Below, piece after piece: positions 30,468 through 44,110 of a stretch of DNA of 64,000 nucleotides; position 1 is the first letter of the stretch, and each line of letters starts with the position of its first letter. This stretch comes from Emiliania huxleyi CCMP1516 (taxonomy: Eukaryota; Haptophyta; Isochrysidales; Noelaerhabdaceae). The position numbers and the translations under genes are program-made. The stretch lies in contig NW_005200333.1 in NCBI RefSeq assembly GCF_000372725.1, positions 796,725 to 860,724 of the forward strand. Reading direction: 5' to 3'. Below the pieces are notes generated by a model that saw only the letters and a program-made list of their open reading frames with translations, made no database searches and was not told the origin of the DNA.

Positions 30468-31495
30468 ATTGTGGCGGCTCTCGTGCGCGGCTGCTCGTCG
30501 CGAGCTGTGCAACCCCGCAGCAGCAAACTCCCGGAAGCTTCGCCGTTTTTCTTTTTGTGCTATTCTTAACTACTCATTAAAGCAATCCGCAAGCGGGCTG
30601 GCCCGCGACTCGAACCCGCAAGCGGCAAAGCGGATGAAAGCGGGTGTGCGAAGCGCGAGCGAGCGCTTGCTCCTTGTTGGTTTTCGAAAATCTCTCGGAC
30701 GTGATGACGAGGACGGCGAAGGTGAAAAAAGAAAAACACACAAGCCAAGGGAACGGCACGCCGCCACCACACAGGGAGAGGGGTGTGATGCGCTAGCCGT
30801 CGCCCACCCTTGGGCGTCCGCCTCTTCCTATCTCTCCTCGCAGTCTCTCGCCGACTCTCGCTGCAACCTTCATGCCGCCCCTCGGTCGTCCCACTCTCGT
30901 CGTTCTCTCTCTTGTCGCTTCTTCCTCTGAGCTCTGTCGCGTCGCTCTCCTCTGCCTCGTCCTGCGACGGTGCCGCCGCCTGCCGCTCCCTTGCTCTCCC
31001 TGCTCGGCGCAGCTCTGCCCTCCTCGCGGCATATTTTGGCCCCTCGAGTTTATCGAGCTCTCCTCGCGCAAGGACGACTCTTCTGACGTCCACTGCGATT
31101 ATTTGCCGCCAAGTCATATCGTTGCTCAGGTCCACTCTCTAGGTTAGGTTAGGTAGAAAGGTGAAGAACAGCCAGGCTCCCGGTTCCTCGGACTGGACAC
31201 CAACGCGGTATGGGTGGACGCTAGACAGATGATGACGACACGCACGAGCGACACACAGACACAAACAGGCTCACAAGACACACAGCCAGCGGACAGAGCC
31301 GGAGGGGGGGCTTCATGAATGATGAAAGGGGGCCGAAGCGCCCCAGGCCCAGCGCCCGCGGAAGCGGGCGCCCGACCATGCGCCCCCTCCATGCCCAAGC
31401 GCCAAGGGCAAGGCCGAGCCGCCCCTCTGCAGTACGGCTCTAGGGCACCCCGACTCAGTTTTGCAAAAGAGTACTGATCAATTGCTGGCAGGGTA
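30468..31495. other. Spacer with dispersed repeats R2 and R3
   Basis: It contains an R3 core at 30755-30780 (GGCACGCCGCCACCACACAG), the string CTTGTTGGTTTTC-x-AAAATCTCTCG at 30673-30697 (also at about 3144-3168), and R2 copy B at 31148-31217. An Arg/Glu-rich minus-strand frame (30566-31117) runs through the R3 repeat and is not called. Confidence 0.5.
31148..31217 (-). repeat. Dispersed short element R2, copy B
   Basis: Minus-strand copy of the 3276-3344 sequence: GCGTCCACCCATACC, GCGTTGGTGTCCAGTCCGAG, a 9-nt insertion, then CCTGGCTGTTCTTCACCTTT and a CTACCTAACCTAACC tail. It lies about 280 bp after the ligase stop, in the same orientation. Confidence 0.7.
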
Positions 31496-34275
31496 CTATC
31501 CCTCCGCCCGCAAGCTCGCAAACTCGGGCTGCGCCCGGAAGGCCTCGGCGAGCTCCGCGCCGCTCGTCGCCTGCCCTGGCGCCTTGTCGGGCCGCGCGCG
31601 CACAAAGCGCGGGAACCGGAGCGCGAGGCCCTTGGCCGGCTCCTCGGGCAGCAGCCCCGCCGCCGCGAGGAAGGTTGGCGAGAGCGAGAGCGCCGCAGCG
31701 CGCACCTCCCACACCGCGGGAGGCGCCGGCGTGGCCAGCCAGTAGTCGGGCTCGTAGTGTGGCGGCAGCGACGCGGGCAGGTCGAGCCACGTGGGCGGCC
31801 CGCCGTCGCCGCGCGGGGCGGCGGCGCCGCCGCGCTCGAAGAGGGCGCTGAAGGTCGCGAGGTCGTCGTCGGAGAAGCCGGTGCCGACCTTGCAGACGGG
31901 CTGGTAGCGCGCCGCGCCCGGCGCAGCAACCCTGCAGGCGAGCAGAAACGCTCCGTAGCCGCCCGAGCGCTTGCCGGTCCCGGCGTAGGCACCGACGGGG
32001 ACGAGGTCGAACGAGTCGGCGAGCCCGTCGATGTAGTCTCGCTTGAGCTTGAGCCACGCGAAGGACCGCTTGCCCGGCGCGTACCCAGACTCGGCGTCGT
32101 CCGCGAGCGACTTGACCATCAGCCCCTCCGCCTCCATCTCGGCCGCCGCAACCAGCGCCGCCTCGAGCTCCTCCGCCGTTGACCCCTCCTCGCCCTGTGC
32201 CAGCTCCACACGCCCCGCCACCGGGGTGAGCAGAGCGCGCAGCGCCGCGCGCCGCGCCGGCAGCGGCTTGTGCAGCAGCGACGCTCCGTTGGCCGAGAGC
32301 ACGTCAAAGACATAGATGCACACCGGCAGCGCGGCTTGCTGCTCCGCGGTCGGAGCCTTGCGTGGCCGCGCCGCGAGCGTCTGGAAGGGGAGGGGCCGCG
32401 CCGCCGCGCGGTCGTACGCGCAAACCTCCGCGTCGAGCACCGCGGCGGGGGCGCCCGGCGGCATCGCGGCGGCGAGAGCGTCGGCCACGTCCGGGAAGCG
32501 CGCAGTCATCTCGTCCATCGACCGTGCGAAGATGCGCACGGCGCCGGCGGCCGCTCCGCCGTCCCCCGCGGCTTGCGGACTCGCTGGGACCCAGTGCAGC
32601 TGGCACCGCTCTCCGTCGTACTTGACCTCTGCGAGGAAGGGCGAGCCCCCCATGCGCGAGATCACCTCCTCCACCGACGTCACCGCAGCAGCAGCCATCG
32701 GCTGGACAGGCACGCCCGGCTGCACCACACCCGGCGCCAGCCCGAAGATGCCGCGGCGGCAGAGGTCGGCGACGAGGGCGTGGTAGCAGGGGCGCACCTG
32801 GGGGGTAGGGGTGGGGGGTAGGGGTGGGGGGTAGGGGTGGGGGGTAGGGGTGGGTAGCAGGGGCGCACTTGGAACGTCTCCTGCACCCGCTCGACCGCCG
32901 CCCGCCGCTGCTGCGCGCGCAGCGTGCCGAGCCGCTTGAGCGCAGCTCGCGCCTTGGCCTCTGCGCTCGACCGCTTCCGCACAGCAGAGCCGGCGGCCTC
33001 CTTGATCTCCTCGGACAGCTTCGCCGCCTCCGCCTCGTCGCACCCGCCGCCTCCCTCCGCGCATGCCTCGCGCGCGGCACGCAGCGCCGACGCCAGCCGC
33101 GCCGGAGGCCCGCCGCCTAGCGCCTCGGCGGCGGCCGCCGCCGCCTCTGCGCTCGCCGCTGCAATCTCGCGGCCGAGATCGCTCTCGTCGTGTCCGGGCA
33201 GCGCTTGGCGCAGCGCCGCCTGCGCGAGGGCCGCCCGGAGCGACTTGTCGCCCAACCCGGTCCGCTGCTTCCCCGCGATCATCCGCAGGAGCAGCTGCGC
33301 CTCGCCGAGCGACAGCCGTGAGAGAAGCTCGGAGAGCAGCTCCGTCTTCCTCGCCTGTTCACAGCTGCAGGTGTGAAGAGACGCTGTTCACAGCGCGCCG
33401 AGCAGCTCCGTCTTCCTTGCCTGTGAGCCGGCGCCCGCCGCCTCCTGCACCACCCTCAGCGTGCGCAGCACCTCGGAGACGCCGACAGCGCCGCTCGCGG
33501 GCGGCGCCTCCCACCGCGTGTCCGACCCGCGCGCCTCGGCCAGCGCCTCGGCGGCGAGCGTACCTAGCGGAGACGGAGCAGCGCCGCCTCGCGCGGGCCA
33601 CCAGCGAGCGAGTATACACGGTCGCTTTGGCGTGACACGTCGCCGATTGGTGGAGCCAAGGGTGGGGTGGGGTGAGCGGCCCGTGCCACCTCCCCGTTGC
33701 ATCTAGACCCGCGCACCGATGTCGCCGAGCTCCTTGAGCCGAGCGGCGAGCGCTTCTGGCCGCGCGCCGCCGCCGTACTGCGCGCTGCCGCCGTGCTCCT
33801 CCGGCGCGGTGTCGGGCCGATGTCGCGCCGCGGCGTGGGCGATGGCGTCGAGGAGGAGCGCCTTGCCGAGCCCGAGCTTGACGGGCCGGCCGCCCGGCGC
33901 GAGTTGCAGCGTCGTCAGCGCGACGCACGCCAGCAGCTGCTCCTCTCCTCCCCAAGCCTCATCCAGCAGCCGTCGCATCAGAGCCTCCTTGCCGAGCCGT
34001 GCGGGCTCCGCTTCGACGGCGGCGAGACTGCGCGCCAGCGAGGCGTACGCAAACGGCGGCGGCGGCGGCAGCGTGCCCTGCCGGTGTTGGCGGCCAGGAG
34101 AGGGAGGCGGAGGAGCAGGAGGCGATTCGGGCGGAGGCAGCGGAACCGCGACCGACGCGGCCACGGCTGAGCGGCACGCGCGCGAGGCGACGCGGAGGGG
34201 CGGACGCGAGCGCGAGGCGCCGGCGGCGAGGAGGGGCGAGAGCAGGCGGAGCGTGATAGAGGACTGGACGCGCAT
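31496..34275 (-). CDS. ATP-dependent DNA ligase (ligase I type)
   Basis: Four exons, 34275-33717, 33563-33421, 33354-32869 and 32797-31496, give 829 residues. Introns are GT-AG (153 nt), GC-AG (66 nt, containing a 39-nt introner-like insert) and GT-AG (71 nt, a GGGGGTAGGGGTG minisatellite). The N-terminal 70 residues resemble a targeting presequence. The DNA-binding domain has AAGAGSQARKTELLSELLSR and LLLRMIAGKQRTGLGDKSLR. Adenylation motif I is EVKYDGERCQLH, with the nucleophilic Lys in KYDGER; motif IV-V is EGLMVKSLADD ... AWLKLKRDY, and the OB-fold motif is RFPRFVRARPDK. It joins nicks in DNA using ATP. Nuclear or organellar targeting cannot be settled from the sequence. Two introns carry exon duplications at their borders. 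Confidence 0.9.
33355..33393 (-). mobile_element. 39-nt introner-like insert, copy in the ligase gene
   Basis: On the minus strand it begins CTGTGAACAG and ends CTGTGAACAG at the AG acceptor. All 39 nt are identical to the three carrier-gene copies (56188, 56257, 56326). The preceding 21 nt of intron (33420-33400) copy the start of the next exon (33354 downward) with one mismatch and provide the GC donor. Confidence 0.9.
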
Positions 34276-34847
34276 ATGCACATGTCGCGAAAAGAAAACC
34301 GTACACTGCCGGGGCGTTCCGCAGCTACGCGAGGGAAAAATTCCGCCGCTGGGGGAACCCCGGAGCGCAGAGCTAACCCTCGGAGACCCGTGTTATGGCC
34401 CTGCGAACGCGCACCCCCCCACGGTCGAGGAAGAGGGTGCGTTCTGCAGTTAAGGGGTAACACCCGGTACACGGAACCATCCCTCGGAGACGTGTTATGG
34501 CCCTGCGACCGCGCACCCCCGGGGCTAGGGCTCTCTTGCCCGCAACCCGATCCCAATCGTCCGGCCAACTGGGATCTGGGTGCGCTTCTGAGCTCCCCGG
34601 TCCTGGGCGTGCGGCAACTAACTGCACTCCAAGTGCTGCAAGATCGAAACAACAAAACACGCCTTCGCACACGACAAGCAATCCCACGACAGCGAGTGTG
34701 GGGACTACATGATCCGTACGTGAAGGGTGGTGGGCCCGTCCGCAGAAGAGGCGGCGCGGGCACCAATGATGCAGGTGGGGACCCTGTCATCCTCGTCCTG
34801 TTTGTTTTGTATCCACTCACCTCGCTCGGCGCGAGCGGGGTTGAAAT
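34276..34847. other. Repeat-dense spacer (R4 copy and a 42-nt direct repeat)
   Basis: CCCTCGGAGAC-x-CGTGTTATG and the following 22 nt occur at 34377-34418 and again at 34481-34523. Sequence at 34541-34636 is the reverse complement of 43881-43966 (R4). GCAGGTGGGGACCCTGTC at about 34771 recurs near 9840. No gene is supported. Confidence 0.6.
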
Positions 34848-35278
34848 TTGGCCTTTCCGAGGGTTTCCGGCAACCCAGAGGGAAACCAGAGGGTCCCCAG
34901 CACTTTGCGTTTCCGGAAGTTTCCAGGGAAACCAGAGGGTGTTTGGTGCTCCATTCTGTTTCTCTCGAGTTTCCCTCGGGAAACTCGCGAGTTTCCCTGA
35001 GTCTGAGAGCTGGCCTGGGGCAAAATCTGGGGCAAAATTGAGGAAATCGGCACGATACCCAGGTATTTTCCAGGTATACCGGGGTTTTCCAGTATACCCG
35101 CAAAATACCCGGTATTTTGCCGATTTTGGCCCCAAAAGCAAAACAGCCTCAGACACGGCTCAGAGCCCCCCCAAAATGACGAATTCCACGGAGTTTCCCC
35201 GGGGTTTCCCGAGGAAACTAGAGGGTGTTGTAGGGAAACGAGCAGGAAACACGGAAAGGAAACCAGGTAGGGTGCGAG
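34848..35278. mobile_element. Non-autonomous DNA transposon R1, copy 2 (right end lost)
   Basis: It aligns with 9209-9630 along most of its length, starting TTGGCCT and sharing CACTTTGCGTTTCCGGAA, GGGTGTTTGGTGCTCCATTC, AAAATTGAGGAAATCGGCAC and CAAAATACCCGGTATTTTGC. Similarity stops at GGGTGCGAGA; the terminal 20 bp of the right end are absent, and a glycosidase fragment begins immediately. Confidence 0.75.
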
Positions 35279-35282
35279 ATGG

Positions 35283-36023
35283 GTGCGCCGCTCCACGGAC
35301 GGAGTGTCGGCGGTGCTGCTGCTGATCAACCACGACGAGCGCCCGGCGACGGCCGAGATCCCGTGGCACGCGCTTCGAACGCGTCCGCTTGCGCAAGCGT
35401 CTATCTTTGATGAGGGCGGGACGAGCGACCTTCAGGCGGGCGCGTGGGCGCGTTTCGCCTTTTCTCGCCGGCGGAGGCCGCAACATGAGCTCTCGCATGC
35501 GACCGTGCCGCCCGGGGACTGCGTACTTCTCGTCGTGGGGCACGACGATGCGACCTCGCAGGTGGCGGGCGCGGACGGGGCGTCTCACCCAGAGAGGTTG
35601 GCGCCGGCGAGGAAGCCACGGCTTGCGGACGCACGGGACGGCCAGGGCGGCCGTGCAGTGCGCGCCCCTCAGCGATCGCACGCGCAGTTGGTCGCGTGCG
35701 CGGCGGCCGTGGCGCTTCTTCTTGTGATTCTCGTCGCGACTGGTCGCCGCGCGAGTAGCACGAGGCAGCGGAGGTCAACTCCACGGGTCAAGCGGCGGCG
35801 GGAGCAGCAGCGCTTCGGTCCCGACGTTGACCCAGATCTCCTCGACTATCCCGCGTTGCTGTGCGACGCTGCAGGCACGATGGCCTCCAGAAAAGGATAC
35901 TCCTTCGCGTCCAGCTCTTCCCTTCGAACCAGCTGCCCAGACCGCGTTGGCGGACTTCAAGGACTCCAGAGCCCTCCGTCAGAGCGAGGAACGGCGTCGC
36001 ACAACACCTCCCTCTTGATTTGA
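35283..36023 (+). pseudogene. Glycosidase C-terminal beta-sandwich fragment with a membrane segment
   Basis: The open frame begins at a non-ATG codon right after the transposon copy. Residues 8-95 (VSAVLLLINHDERPATAEIP, W-x-AL, then a block ending TVPPGDCVLLVVG) resemble the C-terminal antiparallel beta domain of GH27/GH36-type alpha-galactosidases, where such strands follow the catalytic barrel. A hydrophobic segment, LVACAAAVALLLVILVATG, then basic residues follow, suggesting a type I membrane anchor. The catalytic domain is missing, consistent with truncation by repeat insertion or rearrangement. The family assignment is tentative. Confidence 0.4.
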
Positions 36024-36576
36024 TGCGGGGGCGCCGGGGGGGGGCCAGCACCCCCTCTTTAGTCTTTTCGCTCTTGCTGCTGAGTGCTGTGGCCTGTGCC
36101 CTGACTGGCCCTGGAGGGGGCGTGGGGGGACCGTATGTACACGTACTGTGCACACCTGGCACACACGGTAAAAGCCGTCTCTCTGTACGCAGTACACGGC
36201 TGTGGTGTGTAAGAGCTTTGGGCGGCTTGGCCACGCCCGCACGCGCGGGTACCTCTCTTCTCTCTACCACAGACTGAGGAGGCACAGAAAAAACACGTCG
36301 CGCACAGTACAACAAAATGGCGCCGCGAGACCCCGACTCAGCCGCGCGCAAGGGCGGAGGTGTGTGGGGGGGGGGGGGTACATGCGCAGACATGCAGATG
36401 CCTGGGAAGCGAGGCCGCGGTGCCGTGGAAGACAAGCGCTCCCCGTGCAGTGCGCGCGCGTGTAGCCTCGAGCGCCGCGCGCGGGCTACAGGCTGTCGAG
36501 AATCACTCTCCAGAGGTGTGAGTGACTCGGGTGTCGGAGGGGCCGCGCACACACAATGCAGGGGGGACACTCTAAT
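36024..36576. other. Spacer, no supported gene
   Basis: 3' flanks of the fragment above and of the minus-strand P450; G-runs at about 36036 and 36366. Confidence 0.55.
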
Positions 36577-40184
<3,608 letters not shown>

Positions 40185-40924
40185 CTCTGGACGAGCAGCG
40201 AGCTCGCGTGCGAAGAGGCCAGCGCGCAGAAGAAATTTTGGCACATTCTTCACGCTTCTTCTTTTTCTCCCTAGGGTGGGCGACGGATAGCGCACCACAC
40301 ACCTCTCCTTAAAATCCCTGTGTGGTGGCGGCGTGCCGTCCTCCCATCCCTCCCTTGGGTTGTCTGTTTTCTTTCTTTCTTTTCTTTCTTTCTTTCTATT
40401 TCTTTCTTTATTTTACCTCTTGCAGGTGTGAACACAAAGGAATCGCTGTATCTACTCAGCTGCTCCGCTTACACTTACCGGTGAAGCGTGAACAGCGACA
40501 CGTTTTTTGAACAGCGACACACGAATCAATCACGTCTCCATGCTGCCGTCAAGTCGGAGCCAGTCTAGTGTGTGTGAATTCAGGACGAGCAGGTGGCGGC
40601 GTGCCGTCCACCCCGTCCTCCCATCCATCCGTCCCTCCTTCTCGTTTTTCTTCTTTCTTTAAAAATTCGTCTTGTCCTTTCGCCTGCGGAAACGTTCAGC
40701 TCCCCTTAGATGTCCCCTTCGCCACGTCATCACGGATCTCCGATGCATGTCGGCCCCTGCCGCTGCGCCCCGCTCCAGCGTGGGCAAACCTGGGCTGCGG
40801 ATGTGCGGAGTCACGTGGAAGGTGCAACCACGGCCCCGCCGCTCCTCCTCCCGACGGCCTCGGAGGCTGCGATGAATGCGATCCGCTCCCTAGCGCTTAT
40901 CCTGACGCCAACGCCGACGTCGTG
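40185..40924. other. Spacer with two R3 copies and a TTTC microsatellite
   Basis: R3 (CTGTGTGGTGGCGGCGTGCC then GTCCTCCCATCC) at 40317-40352 and in shorter form at 40591-40630; each is followed by a T/C-rich run (TTTCTTTC). AGCGTGAACAGCGACACG near 40487 faintly recalls the 39-nt insert but lacks its other half. The longer open frame covering this region starts at GTG and runs through the repeat, so I exclude it. Confidence 0.55.
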
Positions 40925-41227
40925 ATGATGTCCGGGATGTGTGGCTCACCGGTGGACGTAGATCCGGAAGTGGCACTTCGGGAACTCGTGAGTGCACTTC
41001 GCGCTCGCCACCACACCCCGCCAGGACAGCGTCCCGTGCAGACCAATGGCTGGACAGCCGCGGACGAGTTCGAGCTGATCATGCGGCGCTGGCGTGCAAC
41101 ACTGGACCGCGGCAAAATGGGCGAGATCACCGTAGGCAAACGCAAAACTGACGCGTGCAAGAAGCACTCCCAGCGGCTCAAAAAGTTCCTGCATCTGCGC
41201 ATGCCGATCCCGTGCGCATTGCAGTGA
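40925..41227 (+). CDS. SANT/Myb-like small protein or N-terminal part of the next ORF
   Basis: 100 residues from the ATG at 40925. Residues 48-95 (NGWTAADEFELIMRRWRATL ... KKHSQRLKKFLHLR) have the Trp-led helical pattern of a SANT/Myb-like domain. Its TGA (41225-41227) overlaps the ATG of the next ORF as TGATG. A one-base frameshift would fuse the two into one protein with two SANT-like domains; this could be a sequencing error or real. Confidence 0.4.
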   Translation: MMSGMCGSPVDVDPEVALRELVSALRARHHTPPGQRPVQTNGWTAADEFELIMRRWRATLDRGKMGEITVGKRKTDACKKHSQRLKKFLHLRMPIPCALQ

Positions 41228-41913
41228 TGGAGTGCACGGACCCCGACGACAGCAAGCGCGCTGCGGCGCTGAAGGCGCGGACGTACCGGCGCGGAGATGT
41301 CGTCGACGACTCGGCCGGTACAGACGACGATATCTCGGCTGCTATCAACCAGTACCTCTCAACATGCGACCGCAGCAGGGGCAGCGCCGAGCCGTGGACA
41401 GAGCAAGAGGACCGGCAGCTGCTCCATGCCTTCTGGCTCTCGCTGGTCGACCCTACCGCTCCGCTCAGATCGGCAGTCATCGGCTCGGGCCGAGGCGCGC
41501 ATGCCATCGAGCATCGGCTCAACCAGCTGCGCTCGCGCCTCCCTCCCCACGTCGCTGAGCGGGCGCTGCCATCTCGCCAAAAGCAGCTCCAGACGTCGCG
41601 CTGGCTCGAGCTGGCGGAGCCATGCTGCAATCCGCGGCCGAGCGGGCCGCAGCAGAACGATGCCGCCGTGGCCAAGGCGGCGCGCGCTGCGATCGCTGAC
41701 GACGAGAACCTCGACGACGCCGGCAAGCAGGCGCTGCGGCGCGCCGCTGGCAGAGTCCCGCTCCAGCGGCTCCCGCTCTCTGGGCTCGCCGCGAACCACA
41801 CGGTGCCGCCGGTGCGCATCGAGGAGGGCTCAGTCGTCTTGCAACTTGCTGACGAGGCTCGGCTGCCAGTCGGTTTCAACTCCGCCTGCCTGGTCATAGG
41901 AGCCGGCGTTTAA
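41227..41913 (+). CDS. SANT/Myb-like protein, unknown
   Basis: 228 residues from the ATG at 41227. A Myb/SANT-like helix pattern is seen at about 60-115 (EPWTEQEDRQLLHAFWLSLV, then AIEHRLNQLRSRLPPHV), with acidic WTEQED typical of the first helix. The C-terminal part is hydrophobic-charged mixed, with no recognised domain. The upstream frame ends in a TGATG overlap with this start. It is probably a DNA- or chromatin-binding protein. Confidence 0.5.
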   Translation: MECTDPDDSKRAAALKARTYRRGDVVDDSAGTDDDISAAINQYLSTCDRSRGSAEPWTEQEDRQLLHAFWLSLVDPTAPLRSAVIGSGRGAHAIEHRLNQLRSRLPPHVAERALPSRQKQLQTSRWLELAEPCCNPRPSGPQQNDAAVAKAARAAIADDENLDDAGKQALRRAAGRVPLQRLPLSGLAANHTVPPVRIEEGSVVLQLADEARLPVGFNSACLVIGAGV

Positions 41914-41953
41914 AGATTGTCTCAAACCCCGCTTTTTCTTCTTCTCTGGCGGC

Positions 41954-43797
41954 ATGAGCGGCGCCGCGAGCCCAACTCTGCTGCCCGACCTGGCGGTGGG
42001 CGACCTGGGCACGCTGCGAGCCCTCCTCTCCGGGCGGCGGACGCGCGGCAGGCTCGACGCGCGGCTCGACACCGAGAAGCAAAGACTCACGGCCCAGCTC
42101 GACGCGCGGCTTGACACCGAGAAGCGGGACACGCTGCTGACCTGGGCCGCTCGCCACGGGCAAGCCGAGGCGGTGCGGCTGCTGCTCGAGGCCGGCGCGA
42201 GCGTCGGAGCGGCTGACGGCGAAGGCGCGTCCGCACTCCTCCTCGCGTGCGAGGTTGGCCGCGTCGAGTGCGCCCAGCTGCTACTCGCCGCCGGTGCGGC
42301 CGTCAACCAGGCTGAGGACGGTGGTTGCACGCCGCTCTTCATGGCGTGCGAGCTGGGCCACGTCGACATCGTCCGGCTGCTCCAGCAGGCTGGCGCGGCG
42401 GTCAACCACGCCAACAAGAACGGCTCCACGCCGCTCTCTATCGCGTGCCAGATGGGCCACCTCGAGTGCGCTCAAGTGCTCCGGCAGGCTGGCGCGGCGG
42501 TCGACCAAGCCGCAAAGGACGGCGCCACACCGCTGATCATGGCGTGCCAGAACGGCCACGTCGAGTGCGCCCAGCTGCTCCTCGAGGCCGGCGCGGCGAT
42601 CGACCAAGCCCAGGCCCAAGGCGCCACACCGCTGTACATCGCGTGCCATTACGGCCACCTCGAGATCGCCCGGCTGCTGCTCGAGGCTGGCGCGGCAGTC
42701 AACCAAGCCAAGGAGGACGGCGCCACGCCGCTGTACGTCGCATGCCAGCAGGGCCACGTCGAGTGCGCCCGGCTGCTCCTCGAGGCTAGCGCGGCGGTCA
42801 GCCAAGCCCGCAACGACGGCAATGGCACCACGCCGCTGTACGTGGCGTGCCAGCAGGGCCACCTCGAGTGCGCCCAGCTGCTTCTCGAGGCGGGCGCGGC
42901 GGCCAACCAAGCCATGAACAACGGCGCCACGCCGCTGCTCGTTGCGTGCCACAACGGCCACCTCGAGGTCGCCAAGCTCCTCTCCTCCTACGGCGCCTCC
43001 CGCGCCGCTACGCCCTTCGGCGCGCCTGAGGAGATCGCGAACCGCAGCGGCCACGCCGACCTCGCCGCCTGGCTGGTCGCCAGCCGCGGCTGGACGCCGC
43101 TCCAGCACCTCGAGGCGTGCCCGAGACTAGCGGCTAGAGAAGCGTGAGTGCATTGTCCTCACGCTCACTGTCCCTCTTCCCGCAGGCGCTCACCGTCGAC
43201 CGGGCGCGGGCGCTGCTGCGCGGCGGCGCGGACTCTTCGGCCGGCGAGCCGTCGGCCCTCGAGCGGGCGCGCGTCCTCTGCTCGTGGAGCGAGTCGGATC
43301 CGACCGCTGCGGCCGTCGGCTCCACCGTCGCGATCCACTCTCTCGTCTCGCGGCCGTCGATGAACGGCAAGGTCGGCGTCGTCGTCTCCGCGAGCGCCTC
43401 GACGGGACGCTTCGGCGTGCGCGTGGCGGGCGAGGCCAAGGCACTCGCACTGAGGCGCGCTATGGTCTCTCCCCCACTCGCCGGATCCTCTCTTTGGACA
43501 CGCCCCACGCCTCTGCCCTTACTCAGGCCGGCCAACCTGGAGCCAGCGGCCGCGGCGGTGGAGGCGGGCAGGCTCATCGTCAAGGCGGCGGCGTGGTCGC
43601 CGCAGTCGCACGAGCTCTTCCCGGAGCCGGCTCGCAAGTGGGCGGTCGAGGTGATGCGGCTGGGCTACCTGATCGCTTGGGACGAGGAGCGCTTCGACGG
43701 CGAGGGGGCGGCGCCGGGGCTGGTGGACCTCTGGCGCAGCTTTGTGCTGCCAAGGGTGGTGGTGCGGGCAGCCGCAGGCGCACCGCGTTCCCCATGA
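41954..43797 (+). CDS. Ankyrin-repeat protein with a C-terminal NG-loop beta domain
   Basis: Three exons, 41954-43141, 43186-43454 and 43527-43797, 575 residues, with two GC-AG introns of 44 and 72 nt. Residues 55-365 form about nine near-identical ankyrin repeats (for example DGATPLYVACQQGHVECARL and LLEAGAAVNQAKE), which suggests recent repeat expansion. After exon 2 a beta-type module follows, HSLVSRPSMNGKVGVVVSAS then GRFGVRVAGEAKALALRPAN, a domain I recognise as common beside ankyrin or MYND modules in algal proteins. A helical tail (AAAVEAGRLIVKAAAW) ends it. The start MSGAASPTLLPDLAVGDLGT is the sequence duplicated in the relic at 9168. The predicted role is protein binding. Confidence 0.85.
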
Positions 43798-43880
43798 TGC
43801 ATGGATCCCATGTAGCATGAAGCATACAACAGCGCGTCTAGGAAAAGCCCAGTGGGAGACAACGGCCTGGGCACTTGGAA

Positions 43881-44005
43881 CACTTGGAGTGCAGTCATTT
43901 GCCTCACATCCAGGGCCGGGGAGCCAAGAAGCGTACCCAGCGGGCCGGATGATCGGTCTCGGGTTGAAATCCCTGTGTGGTGGCGGCGTGCCGTCCTCCC
44001 ATCCA
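43881..44005. repeat. Dispersed repeats R4 followed by R3
   Basis: 43881-43966 (CACTTGGAGTGCAG ... CGGGTTG) matches the reverse complement of 34541-34636 at roughly 80%. It is followed at 43967-44005 by R3 (AAATCCCTGTGTGGTGGCGG and on), and then by TTTTTTCTTTCTTTTC. The joined order R4-R3 suggests one larger element with partial copies elsewhere. Confidence 0.7.
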
Positions 44006-44110
44006 TCCTGCCGGGTCATTTTTTCTTTCTTTTCATTGGCACTAGATCGCCCCCCCCGGGGGGCACAGAGAAGACACAACGGACTGGCAGCTCAGGTCTG
44101 GAGAGGCTGC

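Noticed and set aside
30590-30640. Possible tRNA (GGTTCGAGTC-like string on the minus strand)
   Set aside because: The putative T-arm does not pair and no acceptor or anticodon stem can be formed.
31144-33080. Second-frame ORFs (up to 282 residues) over the DNA ligase gene
   Set aside because: Arg/Ala/Gly-rich shadow frames; the ligase frame contains all catalytic motifs.
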